DNA of 62,666 nucleotides from Planctomycetaceae bacterium (GCA_016793115.1 JAEUIN010000130.1:1-62666), one strand, 5' to 3'. Counted from the stretch's first letter, positions 44,605 through 54,742 are shown. Translations and numbers: made by a program. The notes: generated by a model not told the origin, from the letters alone.

Positions 44605-46149
44605 TTAGCGATTGATGATCACGCCGAAGTTGACGCCGTTCATGAAGATGCCGTCTTTGTTCTGATCCGGGTTGATGCCCATGCCCGGCAGCGTGTAGTT
44701 CACCATGCGGCTGGCCCGAGCGATGCCGTCGGCGTACAGAGCCGTGTAGCCGAGTTGCAGGTAGACCGAACGGAACACTTGATACTTCAAGTTGAACCGC
44801 AGTTCGGCTGCGGGCGTGAACTCGACCGCGTTGAGTTGCGATTGGAACGAGGCAGGCACTTGCATGTTGATCAAGTCGTCGCGGAAGGGGACGAAGGCGT
44901 TGCCGCCGATTCCGGGCGTCGGTACCACGGTGTTGGCGAGCGAACCGTAGCCGCCGTTTTGGCGAATGTTCTGGAAGTTGGCCGCGGCGAACAAGCGCGT
45001 TTCCGTGCTGAACTGCCAGCGATCTCGTTGGTACGACCAGCGACCGCCGAATTGGCCGCCGACGATGTTATTCTCCGCTTCCGTGTTGAAGCGGGTATCG
45101 CCCAGAGGGTTGAGCCAGTATTGCGGATTGCGGTTGTCGCTGAGGCCTTCCACGTAGTAGCTGTCGTCGATGTTGAGGTAGCGTGGACCGGCGAACAGTT
45201 CCCAGACTCCGCCTCGCGGGCTGAAGGGAAGCCGCCAGAGCTTCATCGCTTCCACGCCCCAAACGCCGGTCTTATTCGTGACGAAGACCTTCGAGTACAC
45301 GGTCGGCAACACCACGGCGTCGTCATAGTCGACCGGCACGTCCGGGCCGCCGGCATTTTCGCGATCCGGAATACCATCGAGCGGGTTCTGGAAGTTCGCA
45401 CCCTGCGGGGTACCGCGATCGCGACCATGGCGGCCGTAGATACCGTCGCCGTCGAGATCGTCGTCGTAACCGTCGCCGATGAAGAAGGCGTTGTTTACGG
45501 TTTGGGGCGTCGGCACCACGTTGGGGCCGTGAACGTCGACGAAGCCTCGCGGTTGATTCGCAAAGTTGATCGAAACGTTCGTCAAGTCTTCATTTTGCGT
45601 CTGCGTGCCGAGCGTGAAGGTACTCACCATCCAACCGCGTCCGTCGTTGATGCGGCCGAATTCAAAGCGGGAACCGCTCGTGAAGTCGGATTGCAGCGTG
45701 ATATCGTTGGTGTTGAACTGATTCAAGCCGTTGATCAGCGTGCCCGGTGCGACTCCCGGCAGCGAGCCGGATGCGGTCGTTCCCGGAAAGTTGACGCCGA
45801 GCGGGCCGGTGTTCGTGGCCGTCGTCCCGGTGCCGGTGTTGATCGTCGAAGAGTTTAGACCGTACACCTCTTGAAGCTGTACGTTCGTATTGCCCAGCGT
45901 CGAGTTGCCTGGAGCGCCCACCGAGAGGTTCAAATATTCCACGCTGCCGAACCAACCTTCGGGCGGTCGGACGCCGCGGCCGTACGGGCTCAAGTCCGGC
46001 TGTTCAAAGAGCTGTAAGTCTTCGACATACGGGACGAACTCCGGTTCCGACACGTTGTTCGGCAAACCCTGCGACATGGCCGGCGCGGTTGCGGACAACG
46101 AGAGTCCGAAGACTAGCAGGAGCCGGCGTAGGGGGTTGTGAATCGACAT
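44605..46149 (-). CDS. BBP7-family outer-membrane beta-barrel protein
   Basis: A 514-aa exported protein of the planctomycete BBP7 family. Start at 46149 (MSIHNPLRRLLLVFGLSLS signal peptide). The mature protein begins with an acidic stretch (EPEFVPYVEDLQLFEQPDLSP), then PEGWFGSVEYLNLS and alternating beta-strands, with Gly/Asn-rich loops and metal-binding-like Asp-rich runs (DGYDDDLDGDGIYGRHGRD, resembling a dockerin or calcium loop). The C-terminus (GVNFGVIINR) is barrel-like. Probable surface-exposed porin or structural barrel; function not known. It lies alone, divergent from the second TIM barrel. Confidence 0.85.
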   Translation of the reverse strand: MSIHNPLRRLLLVFGLSLSATAPAMSQGLPNNVSEPEFVPYVEDLQLFEQPDLSPYGRGVRPPEGWFGSVEYLNLSVGAPGNSTLGNTNVQLQEVYGLNSSTINTGTGTTATNTGPLGVNFPGTTASGSLPGVAPGTLINGLNQFNTNDITLQSDFTSGSRFEFGRINDGRGWMVSTFTLGTQTQNEDLTNVSINFANQPRGFVDVHGPNVVPTPQTVNNAFFIGDGYDDDLDGDGIYGRHGRDRGTPQGANFQNPLDGIPDRENAGGPDVPVDYDDAVVLPTVYSKVFVTNKTGVWGVEAMKLWRLPFSPRGGVWELFAGPRYLNIDDSYYVEGLSDNRNPQYWLNPLGDTRFNTEAENNIVGGQFGGRWSYQRDRWQFSTETRLFAAANFQNIRQNGGYGSLANTVVPTPGIGGNAFVPFRDDLINMQVPASFQSQLNAVEFTPAAELRFNLKYQVFRSVYLQLGYTALYADGIARASRMVNYTLPGMGINPDQNKDGIFMNGVNFGVIINR

Positions 46150-46407
46150 CTTAGGAGTCACCTGGGCTTGGACGTGTCAGGTTTTGGGGAAGGCCGCTCC
46201 ACTACGGAGCGCTCGAACTGATGCCCGTGCCGTTTCTATCGGCCGTGTCGCTTGTGAGGGTTTAGTAAGAACGGTAAAACTTTCCGAGGATGCCGGTTTG
46301 CCCGGTCGTAGGAGTCGTAACGGGGCAAGTGCGGCAATTTCGGTAATCGCCGGCATTGGTGCGGCGCTCACTTGCGCACCGCAATCCCACTACGGAACCG
46401 TTACAAA

Positions 46408-47358
46408 ATGGCCGAATCGCTGGGTCGACGTCGCTTTCTGGTCGCCTCCGCAGCGTCGTTGGGAGCCGGTCTAGCGCTGCGGGACCGAGTCAGATCCTCT
46501 CCGGTGCCCACGCAGCCGTTCACGCTCGGCTTCAGTCTCTATGGAATGAAGTCGCTCCCGATCGAAAAGGCGCTAAAAACGTGTGCCGACATCGGCTATC
46601 GCGACGTCGAACCTGCTCTGCTCGAAGGGTTCGATACCGAACCGACGAAGCTCTCCGCGGCCCGCCGCAAAGAAGTCCGCAGCTTGCTCGATTCACTTGG
46701 GCTGCGCGTTCCGGCCGTGATGGAGAATATTCGCCCGGCCGTGAGCGACGACGCGCAGCAAACCAATCTTGAAAAGATCGCCCGGGCGGCCGAACTCGCT
46801 CACGAATGGGCCCCCAAAGGCGCCGCGGCGAAGCCGGTCATTGAAACGGTGCTTGGCGGCAAGCCGGAGGAATGGAAAGCGTATCGCGAACCGATGCTCG
46901 CGGGATTGCGCAGCTGGGCCGCTGCCGCTAAAAAAAGCGATGTCGTCATTGCTATCAAGGCCCATGTCGCCGGAGCAATGCACACTCCGGAAGATACGGT
47001 CGCCGTCGTTCGCGAACTCAATTCGCCCAACCTCCGAGCGGTCTACGATTTCAGCCACTTCGAAAGGCAGGGCATGGACCTTGAGAAATCGGTCCGCACC
47101 TTGCTGCCGGAAACCGTCTTTATTCATGTGAAAGACGGCCGCGGCAAGCCGGGCGGCAAGTTTGAGTTCTTGCTTCCCGGTGAAGGGGAAACCGACTACG
47201 TCAAATACTTTCGAATCTTGCGCGAACTGAACTACTCCGGCTCGGTCACGGTCGAAGTCAGCGCTCAGATCCACCAAAAGCCGGGTTACGAGCCGGCGAG
47301 TGCGGCGAGAAAATCGTATGAAGCCCTATCCCGCGCATATGTGGCTTCGGCCGGATAG
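46408..47358 (+). CDS. Tat-exported sugar phosphate isomerase/epimerase-like TIM barrel
   Basis: A 316-aa protein with Tat signal (LGRRRFLVASAASLGAGLAL) starting at ATG 46408. The AP-endonuclease-2-type barrel is visible: FTLGFSLYGMKSLPIEKAL, DIGYRDVEPALLEG, VIAIKAHVAG, VYDFSHFERQG, IHVKDGRGKPGGKFEF, and GSVTVEVSAQI, carrying His/Glu/Asp metal ligands. It is related in fold to the protein at 14258-15268 but the sequence is clearly different. Acts outside the cytoplasm on an unknown sugar or polyol. The DJ-1 gene follows after 75 bases. Confidence 0.85.
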   Translation: MAESLGRRRFLVASAASLGAGLALRDRVRSSPVPTQPFTLGFSLYGMKSLPIEKALKTCADIGYRDVEPALLEGFDTEPTKLSAARRKEVRSLLDSLGLRVPAVMENIRPAVSDDAQQTNLEKIARAAELAHEWAPKGAAAKPVIETVLGGKPEEWKAYREPMLAGLRSWAAAAKKSDVVIAIKAHVAGAMHTPEDTVAVVRELNSPNLRAVYDFSHFERQGMDLEKSVRTLLPETVFIHVKDGRGKPGGKFEFLLPGEGETDYVKYFRILRELNYSGSVTVEVSAQIHQKPGYEPASAARKSYEALSRAYVASAG

Positions 47359-47433
47359 CTTTATGTAGCCCAATTGTCGGAGCGACCCGCGACGGCGTTC
47401 CCGACGCTCGCTTCTTTTCTACGGATCTGTTTT

Positions 47434-48000
47434 ATGCCAAAGGTTTTGCTTCCGATCGGCGATGCCACCGAGACGCTCGATACGTTTTATCCCGTGTTCC
47501 GGTTGCCCGAAGACGGTTTCGAGTGCGTCGTCGCCGGCCCCGAGGCGCGCTGGTACCACACGGTAATGCACGAAATCCCGCCGGATGCGACGATCCCGTG
47601 GGACATTACCCGCGAGCAGCCGGCGTATCACATCAAGGCGACCGTGGCGTTTCGCGACGTCAAACCGGAAGAGTATGCCGGCCTCTTTATCTCCGGCGGC
47701 CGCGCTCCGGAATACATTCGCTACGATGAAGATTTGTTGCGGATCACGCGCCATTTCTTCGAGGCCGATAAGCCGGTCGCCAGCGTTTGCCACGGCATTG
47801 AAATCCTCACGGCCGCCGGCGTGCTCAAGGGGCGACGTGTAACGACGGTCGCCAAGTGCAAGCTCGACGCCGAACAAGGCGGCGGCAAGTATGAAAACGC
47901 CGCTTGCGTCGTCGACGGCAATTTGGTGAGCGGCCGCACTTGGCACGACAACGCTCCCTTGTTTCGCACGTTCATGCAGATGCTCAACGCCGCGAAGTAA
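47434..48000 (+). CDS. DJ-1/PfpI-family protein
   Basis: A 188-aa protein starting at ATG 47434. The nucleophile elbow is ASVCHGIEILTAAGVL with Cys119-His120, and the glycine-rich strand FISGGRAPEYIRYDEDLLR carries the acidic residue of the active site. The family includes proteases, amidases and glyoxalase III-like deglycases; the exact reaction is unknown. It has no signal peptide. Cotranscription with the preceding TIM-barrel gene is possible. Confidence 0.88.
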   Translation: MPKVLLPIGDATETLDTFYPVFRLPEDGFECVVAGPEARWYHTVMHEIPPDATIPWDITREQPAYHIKATVAFRDVKPEEYAGLFISGGRAPEYIRYDEDLLRITRHFFEADKPVASVCHGIEILTAAGVLKGRRVTTVAKCKLDAEQGGGKYENAACVVDGNLVSGRTWHDNAPLFRTFMQMLNAAK

Positions 48001-48031
48001 GCTCCGCAGCGATCAAGTTGTCGGCGAAGCT

Positions 48032-49492
48032 TCACTTCTCCGGCACGATCTTTTGAGAATGGAGCGGCGCTTTCGAGCGTCCTCCGTTCCAGAGGTTGTA
48101 TTGCGGATCGGCATATTTCTCAAAGAAGGTATCGAGCTTACCCCGCAGTTCGGTCTGAAGCGCGGCGTGCTGCGGCGAATCGTACAAATTCGTCCGCTCT
48201 CCCGGATCGGCGGCCAAGTCGAACAATTCGTTCAGGCCGTCTCGTTTGCGCACAATGAGCTTGTGCGAGCGAGTGCGCACGGCCCGCACGGTTTCGAATT
48301 CAAAGAAGATCGCGTCGTCGTGTTGCGGTGCGCCGACGCCGGTTTGAAGTATGGCCTTGAGATCGCGGCCGGGTGATCGCGACAACGCCTCTTCCGACGC
48401 GATTCCAAGGTAGCTTACGACGGTCGGCAAGAAATCGTAATTGCTCACCAGCTTGTCGCACACCTTTCCTGCGGCGACCTTCCCCGGTTGGCGAAAGATC
48501 AGCGGAATGTGCATCGTCCAGTCATACGCCGTAAGGGGACGGGTATGGTCTCCCATCCCCCAGAACCCGCCCTGGCCGCCCGCCAGGCCTTGATCGGCCG
48601 CAAAGACGACGAGGGTGTTATGGTCGAGGCGGTGCCGCTTAAGCGTCGCTAGTATGCGGCCGACGCCGTCGTCGATCCCGCTGATCTCGGCTGCATAGCG
48701 GCGGATCGAAACCGGATTGTTGAGGTATTCGCGATTGTTGAATAACCAAGGGTGCATCGGCTCGCGAGGAAACGACTTTAGTTCCTTATCGGCATAGAAC
48801 GCGGCATGTCGATTGCGTGCCTCGTTCAACAAAAGCTTGCTCAAGCCGTAGGGACCGTTGTAAGCCAGATACAAGAAAAACGGCCGGTCCTTGTTCTTCT
48901 CGATGAATTCGACGCCGCGGTCGGTCCAGAGATCGGTCAGGTACTGCGACTCTTTGCGAATTTCGCCGTTCTCGATGACGTCTTGGTCATAGAATTCGGC
49001 GCTCGAACCCACCGGCTTCGTGATCCAGAGCGAATCAAACCCCGATTGAGGAGTCTGATTGGCGCCGAGGTGCCACTTGCCGCTTAAGCCGCATGAATAG
49101 CCCGAGTCGCGCAGGATTTCACCGAGCGAGCGAAACTCGCCGATCGTGTTGTAGGCTTCCGGTCCGACTTGCGCGGCGTTGGCGATAAAGCAATGCACGC
49201 CGTGTTGCGACGGGATCAGGCCGGTAAGAAACGTCGCTCGCGTCGGTGAACAAACGGCGTTGGAACTAAACGCGTGGGTAAAACGCATCCCTTCGGCGGC
49301 CAAGCGATCGATGTTCGGCGTGCGAATGTCCGGATTGCCGTAGCAGCCGAGCGTCCAAGGTCCGTGGTTGTCGGTCAAGATGAAGACGAGATTAGTTCGC
49401 TTCGCAGACTCCTTGGCGGCGCATTCGCAGACTAACGTTGCGACGACGCCAAATAACGCTACTCCAATGCGCATCAACGGGTGCGACAACAT
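48032..49492 (-). CDS. Secreted sulfatase (Cys-type)
   Basis: A 486-aa alkaline-phosphatase-superfamily arylsulfatase. Signal peptide (MRIGVALFGVVATLVCECA), then FILTDNHGPWTLGCYGNPDIRTPNID (first metal Asp). The catalytic motif is CSPTRATFLTG with Cys81, the residue converted to formylglycine by a maturase. Further motifs are GKWHLGANQTPQ, VVFAADQGLAGGQGG and THRSRSHKLIVRKRDG-like strands near the end. The substrate is probably a sulfated polysaccharide, as for the many planctomycete sulfatases. It is followed by the convergent DJ-1 gene. Confidence 0.93.
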   Translation of the reverse strand: MLSHPLMRIGVALFGVVATLVCECAAKESAKRTNLVFILTDNHGPWTLGCYGNPDIRTPNIDRLAAEGMRFTHAFSSNAVCSPTRATFLTGLIPSQHGVHCFIANAAQVGPEAYNTIGEFRSLGEILRDSGYSCGLSGKWHLGANQTPQSGFDSLWITKPVGSSAEFYDQDVIENGEIRKESQYLTDLWTDRGVEFIEKNKDRPFFLYLAYNGPYGLSKLLLNEARNRHAAFYADKELKSFPREPMHPWLFNNREYLNNPVSIRRYAAEISGIDDGVGRILATLKRHRLDHNTLVVFAADQGLAGGQGGFWGMGDHTRPLTAYDWTMHIPLIFRQPGKVAAGKVCDKLVSNYDFLPTVVSYLGIASEEALSRSPGRDLKAILQTGVGAPQHDDAIFFEFETVRAVRTRSHKLIVRKRDGLNELFDLAADPGERTNLYDSPQHAALQTELRGKLDTFFEKYADPQYNLWNGGRSKAPLHSQKIVPEK

Positions 49493-49674
49493 GGCAAGTT
49501 TCCCGATTCCTGTCGTCCAATAGATTGCCGGCGATCAATGCGACGCTGTGATTCTAACTGGGAATCGTGACGGCGTGTTGCATCCACGCGACTTGGAGCG
49601 CAGATTGAGGGGCCCGGTCTCTGTGGGCTGCCGTGATTCCAACTTTTATTTTCGTCCGGTGCGGAGCGTTAACG

Positions 49675-51201
49675 ATGCGTTTGATGAAATATGTTGCTCA
49701 ACTCGCCGCGTTTGCCCTCATTGTCGTGGCGTACGCCGTGCCGACCTCGGCCGACGTTAGACTTCCGGCTTTGTTTTCCGAGCACATGGTCGTTCAGACC
49801 GGCATGGACGTTCCGGTTTGGGGCTGGGCCGATCCGAATGAGGAGGTCACCGTTGAACTCGCAGGTTCCTCCGCTAAGGGGAAAGCCGACTCCGACGGTA
49901 AGTGGCGGGTGAAGCTTGCGCCGCTCGCCGTCGGCGGACCGCATACGATGAAGGTGAGCGGCAAGAACCGCCTTTCGGTCGCCGACGTACTCGTCGGCGA
50001 AGTATGGCTCGGTTCAGGCCAATCAAACATGGCCATGACCGTGAGCCGCTGCTTCCATGCGGAAGACGAAGCCAAGATTTCCGATCTACCGCAAGTCCGT
50101 ATGTTCACCGTACGGAGCACGGCTGCCGATCAACCGCAGGCCGACTGCAATGGCGAGTGGGTCGTTTGTAAGCCGGACACCGTCGGCGGCTTCTCCGCGA
50201 CGCTGTTTTTTACCGGCCGAGAAATTCACAAAGCATTGCGGCGACCGGTCGGCCTGATCAATTCGTCGGTCGGCGGCACTCCGATCGAATCTTGGATCGA
50301 CGCAGCGACTCAGCGCGCCGAGCCGAAGGTCGCAGCCTTTGTCGCCGCGATCGACGACTACGAAGCGAAGTGGGATGCCGCCGCGGCTACGGCCAACTAC
50401 GAGAAGCAACTCGCGCGGTGGAAGCAACTCGCCGCGAAAGCCAAGGCCGACGGCAAGCCGATTCCGAAGAAGCCGAACGATCCGATCGAGAATCGTGCCC
50501 GCAAAGGCGGGCTGGGCGGACTCTTCAACGGCAAGATCAACCCGCTGGTCGGCTACGCACTTCGCGGCGCACTTTGGTATCAAGGCGAAGCCAACAGCCA
50601 ACCCGGCAAGTCGCAGTACTACGGCGCTCAACTGGCGATGCTCGTGAGCGATTGGCGCTCTCGTTGGGGCCAAGGCGATTTTCCGTTCGCTTGGGTTCAA
50701 TTGCCCAACTTCAGCAGTAATCGTCCCGATTGGCTCGTTGTGCGCGACGAAATGCGCAAGACGCTCGCGCTCCCTCACACCGGGATGGCCGTGACCACGG
50801 ATATCGGCGAGCAAGACGACATTCATCCGCGAAATAAGCAAGATGTCGGCAAGCGACTTGCGCTTTGGGCATTGGCCACGGTTTACGGCAAACCGGTCGG
50901 TTATATGGGACCGCTGTACAAATCGGCGACGCCGAGCGGCGATCGAATTGTCGTCGGCTTCGACTTCACCGACGGCATCGCCGCGGCCGGCGGCAAGCCG
51001 CTGACCGGCTTTGAAATCGCCGGGGCGGACAAGAAGTGGAAAGCGGCCGACGCCAAGATCGCAGGAACCAACGTCGTCGTCTCGTCGGCCGAAGTCCCGC
51101 AGCCGCTCGCCGTTCGCTACAACTGGGCCGAGTTGCCGACGGGCAACCTGACGAACGGTACCGGACTGCCGGCGAGCCCGTTTCGCAGCAAAGCATGGTA
51201 A
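49675..51201 (+). CDS. Sialate O-acetylesterase-like secreted esterase
   Basis: A 508-aa SGNH-type hydrolase. Signal peptide MRLMKYVAQLAAFALIVVAY from ATG 49675 (GGAG ribosome-binding site). An N-terminal beta domain contains LPALFSEHMVVQTGMDVPVWGW. The catalytic serine is in LGSGQSNMAMT (block I) and the Asp/His block is DIHPRNKQDVGKRLALWALA near the C-terminus. Members remove acetyl groups from sialic acids or other sugars; with the nearby sulfatase this suggests glycan degradation. The Xaa-Pro peptidase gene converges. Confidence 0.9.
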   Translation: MRLMKYVAQLAAFALIVVAYAVPTSADVRLPALFSEHMVVQTGMDVPVWGWADPNEEVTVELAGSSAKGKADSDGKWRVKLAPLAVGGPHTMKVSGKNRLSVADVLVGEVWLGSGQSNMAMTVSRCFHAEDEAKISDLPQVRMFTVRSTAADQPQADCNGEWVVCKPDTVGGFSATLFFTGREIHKALRRPVGLINSSVGGTPIESWIDAATQRAEPKVAAFVAAIDDYEAKWDAAAATANYEKQLARWKQLAAKAKADGKPIPKKPNDPIENRARKGGLGGLFNGKINPLVGYALRGALWYQGEANSQPGKSQYYGAQLAMLVSDWRSRWGQGDFPFAWVQLPNFSSNRPDWLVVRDEMRKTLALPHTGMAVTTDIGEQDDIHPRNKQDVGKRLALWALATVYGKPVGYMGPLYKSATPSGDRIVVGFDFTDGIAAAGGKPLTGFEIAGADKKWKAADAKIAGTNVVVSSAEVPQPLAVRYNWAELPTGNLTNGTGLPASPFRSKAW

Positions 51202-51280
51202 ACGTGTCGGGCGGGTCGAATGCAGCGGGATGCCCGCCGCGCCGTCTCGACAGCGCGGTCCCGCTCGGCGTTCGACTCAC

Positions 51281-52564
51281 CTAACGCATGAGTTCTTCAA
51301 TTGCTTCGGCATCAACCGGCGTATCCGCCATCAAATCAATTGGTCCGGCGTCGGTCAGGAGAACGTCGTTTTCCAAGCGAATTCCGATCCCTTCGTCGCG
51401 AATGTAAATGCCCGGTTCAACGGTCAACACCCAGCCGGCGGCGAACGGTTCGTGCATCCTGCCGACGTCGTGGACGTCGAGTCCTAGCGGATGGCCCAGA
51501 CCATGCATGAAGTATTTGCGACAGGCGGGTTCGTCCGGCTTGGCGTTCTTCACGTCCGCCGCGGTCAGCAGTCCCAGCTTGACGAGCTCCTCGTCCATCA
51601 TCATTTGTGCTTCCCGCGTCCAGTCACGGTGCAGCTTTCCAATCGTCGCGCCTTGAATCGAGCCTCGCATGACGCGCAACACGGCGTCGTAGACGGCCCG
51701 CTGCCGAGGAGTGAAACGACCGTCGACGGGGACCGTTCGTGTGAGATCGGCGTTGTAGTTGGCGTAGTTCGCGGCGACGTCCATAAGCAACAGATCGCCG
51801 GCCCGGCAGGGCTGGTCGTTGGCGATGTAATGCAGCACACAGGCGTTTGCTCCCGACGCGATGATCGGTGTGTAGGCGAACTTCGCTCGATTGCGAACGA
51901 ACTCATGGGCAAACTCCGCCTCGAGTTCGTGTTCGTAAACGCCGGGCTTCACACTGCGTGCTGCACGACGGAATCCGGCGTCCGTAATACTCACCGCTTT
52001 CTTGAGCAACTCAACCTCCGCCGCGGATTTCACCACGCGTAATCGATGCAGTAGCGGTGCCAAGCGACGATACGTGTGAAGAGGAAAGCGGCTGCGGCAC
52101 TCGGCTATGAAGCGCGAGTCGCGTGTTTCAACCTCGATTGCCGCCCGCTTGTGCTCGTTCGAATTGAGAAACACCTCTTCTGCGTCGCTCATCAGCCCGT
52201 GCCAGATCGTCGGGAACTCACTTAGCCATTTCACGTTCTGTACGCCGCTCGTCGTGCGGGCTTCGTCTTTCGTGAGCTTGTGGCCTTCCCAAATCGCCAG
52301 ATGTTCGTTGGTTTCCCGTAGAAAGAGAACCTCCCGTTGCTTCTCATCCGCGGCGTCGGGCGCCAGCACGAGAATGGATTCCTCTTGCTCGACTCCGGAG
52401 AGGTAAAAGAGATCCGAATTTGGTACGAGCGGCAGGCTCCCGTCGGCGTTGGTCGGCAAAATGTCGTTGGCGTTGACCGCCGCGACGGCTCCCTTGGGAA
52501 GCAGCTTGCGCAACCTCGCTCGGTTTTCGACGAAGAGCGACGATTCGATCGGAGCGTGACGCAT
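51281..52564 (-). CDS. pepP: Xaa-Pro aminopeptidase (M24)
   Basis: A 427-aa metallopeptidase that removes the residue before proline. The N-terminal domain (1-165) contains SDLFYLSGVEQEESILVLAP; the pita-bread catalytic domain shows the two-metal residues in MDVAANYANYNADLTRT (two Asp), GLGHPLGLDVHDVG (His), TVEPGIYI (Glu) and RLENDVLLTD (Glu). No signal peptide. The length is normal. It lies alone and converges on the SASA gene. Confidence 0.92.
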   Translation of the reverse strand: MRHAPIESSLFVENRARLRKLLPKGAVAAVNANDILPTNADGSLPLVPNSDLFYLSGVEQEESILVLAPDAADEKQREVLFLRETNEHLAIWEGHKLTKDEARTTSGVQNVKWLSEFPTIWHGLMSDAEEVFLNSNEHKRAAIEVETRDSRFIAECRSRFPLHTYRRLAPLLHRLRVVKSAAEVELLKKAVSITDAGFRRAARSVKPGVYEHELEAEFAHEFVRNRAKFAYTPIIASGANACVLHYIANDQPCRAGDLLLMDVAANYANYNADLTRTVPVDGRFTPRQRAVYDAVLRVMRGSIQGATIGKLHRDWTREAQMMMDEELVKLGLLTAADVKNAKPDEPACRKYFMHGLGHPLGLDVHDVGRMHEPFAAGWVLTVEPGIYIRDEGIGIRLENDVLLTDAGPIDLMADTPVDAEAIEELMR

Positions 52565-52884
52565 AATTCAATTTCTAGTGGCCGGAGTTAAAGATTCCAG
52601 TTCTGCGAGCGAGGAGCGACCGACTTCGTCGCTCAATCGCATGAATATCGCGGCAAACCGTCGTCGCGTGCAAGCACTTCTTCCGGTCGTACCATCCGCC
52701 GTCGCTGCCGGCTCAGGTTGTATCGGTCGGCGAACTCCCGCAAGCTGCGCCCGATTTTGTCGTTTCCATTGGAGAGTTTTTAGCCGTTCGGCCGAATGAA
52801 TGAGTGTGAAAGCGCGCCGACGGTGCGTCGCGCTCGAAATATATCAATTGCTCATCGCCCGCGGCGGCAAGGGAGTGCTTGAGT
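52565..52884. other. Intergenic stretch before the secreted unknown
   Basis: No gene in these 320 bases. They separate the peptidase start from the next gene, so both promoters lie here. Near 52840 the DNA is AT-rich (AAATATATCAATTG), a likely promoter segment of the 269-aa gene. Confidence 0.4.
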
Positions 52885-53694
52885 ATGCGTAGGTATTTGC
52901 AGTTTGCGCCCGCTTTAGCCTTGGCCCTGACGCTCTGCGGTTCGGCGCGCGCGCAAGACTTGCCGACGACGAACGACTTCGGCATCACGATCGGCCCCGA
53001 TCAGCTCATGGCGGCGATTCAGGAATCGCAAGATTTTTGGGGGCCGGTTCGCATTCACTTGACCGCTCCTGAATGCAGCCTCGGTGATCCTACCGACCGC
53101 GCCGTGGCCTTGAAGTTTCTCAAGGGCGTTCACGACGGGCTGCACGAACGCCTGTTCGACAAGACCGAAGCCGATGCCATGGACCTGATCGACTACCTCG
53201 GTCATCGTCTCCGCATGTTCGAAGTGTTTCGGCGAATTCGCACGACGATCGGCGACGACGCCCTCACGGCCGGCCTAATCCAAGTATGGGAAACGGAATA
53301 CCGCGCGATTCATCAAATGCCGAAGGCCGATCGCGGACCGCGCGTCGCCGCGCTGCTGACGAATATCGAACAGCAGATGAAGCAAGGTCGCTTGGCCGAG
53401 GCAAAAATCGCCGAAGCCGCGACCCTTTGGAAAACGCAATCGGAAGTCGTGGCCAAGATGGCCGGCACGGGCGCCGGTCAGATGATGATCGACTTTGAGA
53501 AACTCGGCACCGACACGCTCACGATTCCGGAGGGCAACTTGCTACTCGGCATCTCGGGCGCGGCCGACTGGGTGCTCATCACTCGCGATCCCGCCGCCCC
53601 GATCGGTCGCGATGAGTTTCTGAAGGCTTACGGCGACTTACAGGATCTTCGCAACAAATACGCCACGGCCGCGAAGGAAACGACGACGCGCTAA
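52885..53694 (+). CDS. Secreted protein, unknown function
   Basis: A 269-aa protein with a signal peptide (FAPALALALTLCGSARA). The start is ATG at 52885 with AAGGGAG ribosome-binding site; a TTG at 52879 is possible. The mature part is helix-rich (FDKTEADAMDLIDYLGHRLRM, TNIEQQMKQGRLAEAKIAEA), without a known motif. Its stop (TAA) overlaps the stop (TAG) of the minus-strand PAP2 gene by three bases. Confidence 0.7.
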   Translation: MRRYLQFAPALALALTLCGSARAQDLPTTNDFGITIGPDQLMAAIQESQDFWGPVRIHLTAPECSLGDPTDRAVALKFLKGVHDGLHERLFDKTEADAMDLIDYLGHRLRMFEVFRRIRTTIGDDALTAGLIQVWETEYRAIHQMPKADRGPRVAALLTNIEQQMKQGRLAEAKIAEAATLWKTQSEVVAKMAGTGAGQMMIDFEKLGTDTLTIPEGNLLLGISGAADWVLITRDPAAPIGRDEFLKAYGDLQDLRNKYATAAKETTTR

Positions 53695-54491
53695 GCGGCT
53701 CGTCGAGTTTCGACCAAAGGCACTTGCGACGCTTGGGAGGCGGCCTCCCAAGCGTCGAATTTTTTGGCAAGTCGGCCGTTTCCGTAAAGAGGCGCGGCGA
53801 ATAGCAACGCGATCGCGGCTGCGAACAGGGTGTCGCTCGCATAATGCATGTCGGCGACGACGCGTTGTACGGCGACCATCGCGGCGAGCACGGTGAACCA
53901 TCTTCGTCCGCACGGATAGAGCTTAGAAAGCCCATAGGCGAGACCGACTGCCGTTGCGGTGTGGGCCGACGGAAAGCTTTGCCAATGGCTGCCGACTCCT
54001 CCTAACGTAAACCATCCGCCGAACTGCGAACCCAGCGACGGATCGCTTGTTTCCAGCCAATAATACGGGCGAGCCCGCTCGACGCAGAGTTTCACCACAT
54101 TGGCGGCGAGGCCTGCTCCGTAAGCCGACAGCGCTAAACGCGCCGCCGTTCTCTTGCGCGACTCCAGCACAACCAAACTCAATAGGATGAGGGCGACTCC
54201 GTAACCGTTGCCGAACGTTTCCGCATGAGTCACCAAATGGATCGTCCACTTCGGCAGAGCGCTGTGGAGATCGGCTCGCGCCAGCGGTACGTCGAGGATC
54301 GCAAGCGCCACGATGCCCGATGCAATCAGCAGTGCGACTTTCGGAACCGTTCGCAATCTCGGACCGGGCGCCGAGACGTCAGGTTGTGAGTCCGTCGAAT
54401 CAGCGGATTTCCGCGGAAGCGAAATGTGCGGGCCACCGTGAATAGCGGCGCGCGCGATTCGGCGTTGATAAGCGTTGACGACTTGCGGCAT
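53691..54491 (-). CDS. PAP2-type membrane phosphatase
   Basis: A 266-aa lipid phosphatase of the PAP2 superfamily. Start at ATG 54491. The three conserved blocks appear in order: KLCVERARP, SFPSAHTATAVGLA and VVADMHYASDTLF (second and third catalytic His/Asp). About five membrane segments are visible. Members dephosphorylate lipid phosphates such as phosphatidic acid, undecaprenyl diphosphate or lipid A. Beside the GT39 gene and toroid-methyltransferase gene, undecaprenyl-lipid recycling is a plausible role, by inference. Confidence 0.9.
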   Translation of the reverse strand: MPQVVNAYQRRIARAAIHGGPHISLPRKSADSTDSQPDVSAPGPRLRTVPKVALLIASGIVALAILDVPLARADLHSALPKWTIHLVTHAETFGNGYGVALILLSLVVLESRKRTAARLALSAYGAGLAANVVKLCVERARPYYWLETSDPSLGSQFGGWFTLGGVGSHWQSFPSAHTATAVGLAYGLSKLYPCGRRWFTVLAAMVAVQRVVADMHYASDTLFAAAIALLFAAPLYGNGRLAKKFDAWEAASQASQVPLVETRRAA

Positions 54492-54742
54492 GTGGCAAAG
54501 CACCCTGAGATCGGCGGCAAGCAAGAGCGCCGCCGACTGTAGAAACCTGCAGAGTTGCCGCCAAGAGGAGTGGCCGTTTCGCCGGCGGTGCCGGCATCCG
54601 GTGAATTTAAGTCTAAGCCAATTAGTCGCATTGTTGGCATTCGACGACGAACGTAGATTGACTCTCCTTCGCCGCCCGCACCCGGCAGCATGCAGGATGC
54701 ACGCACCGGCGCGGCGAAAGCAAGGAAGCGAAAGCACGTCGT

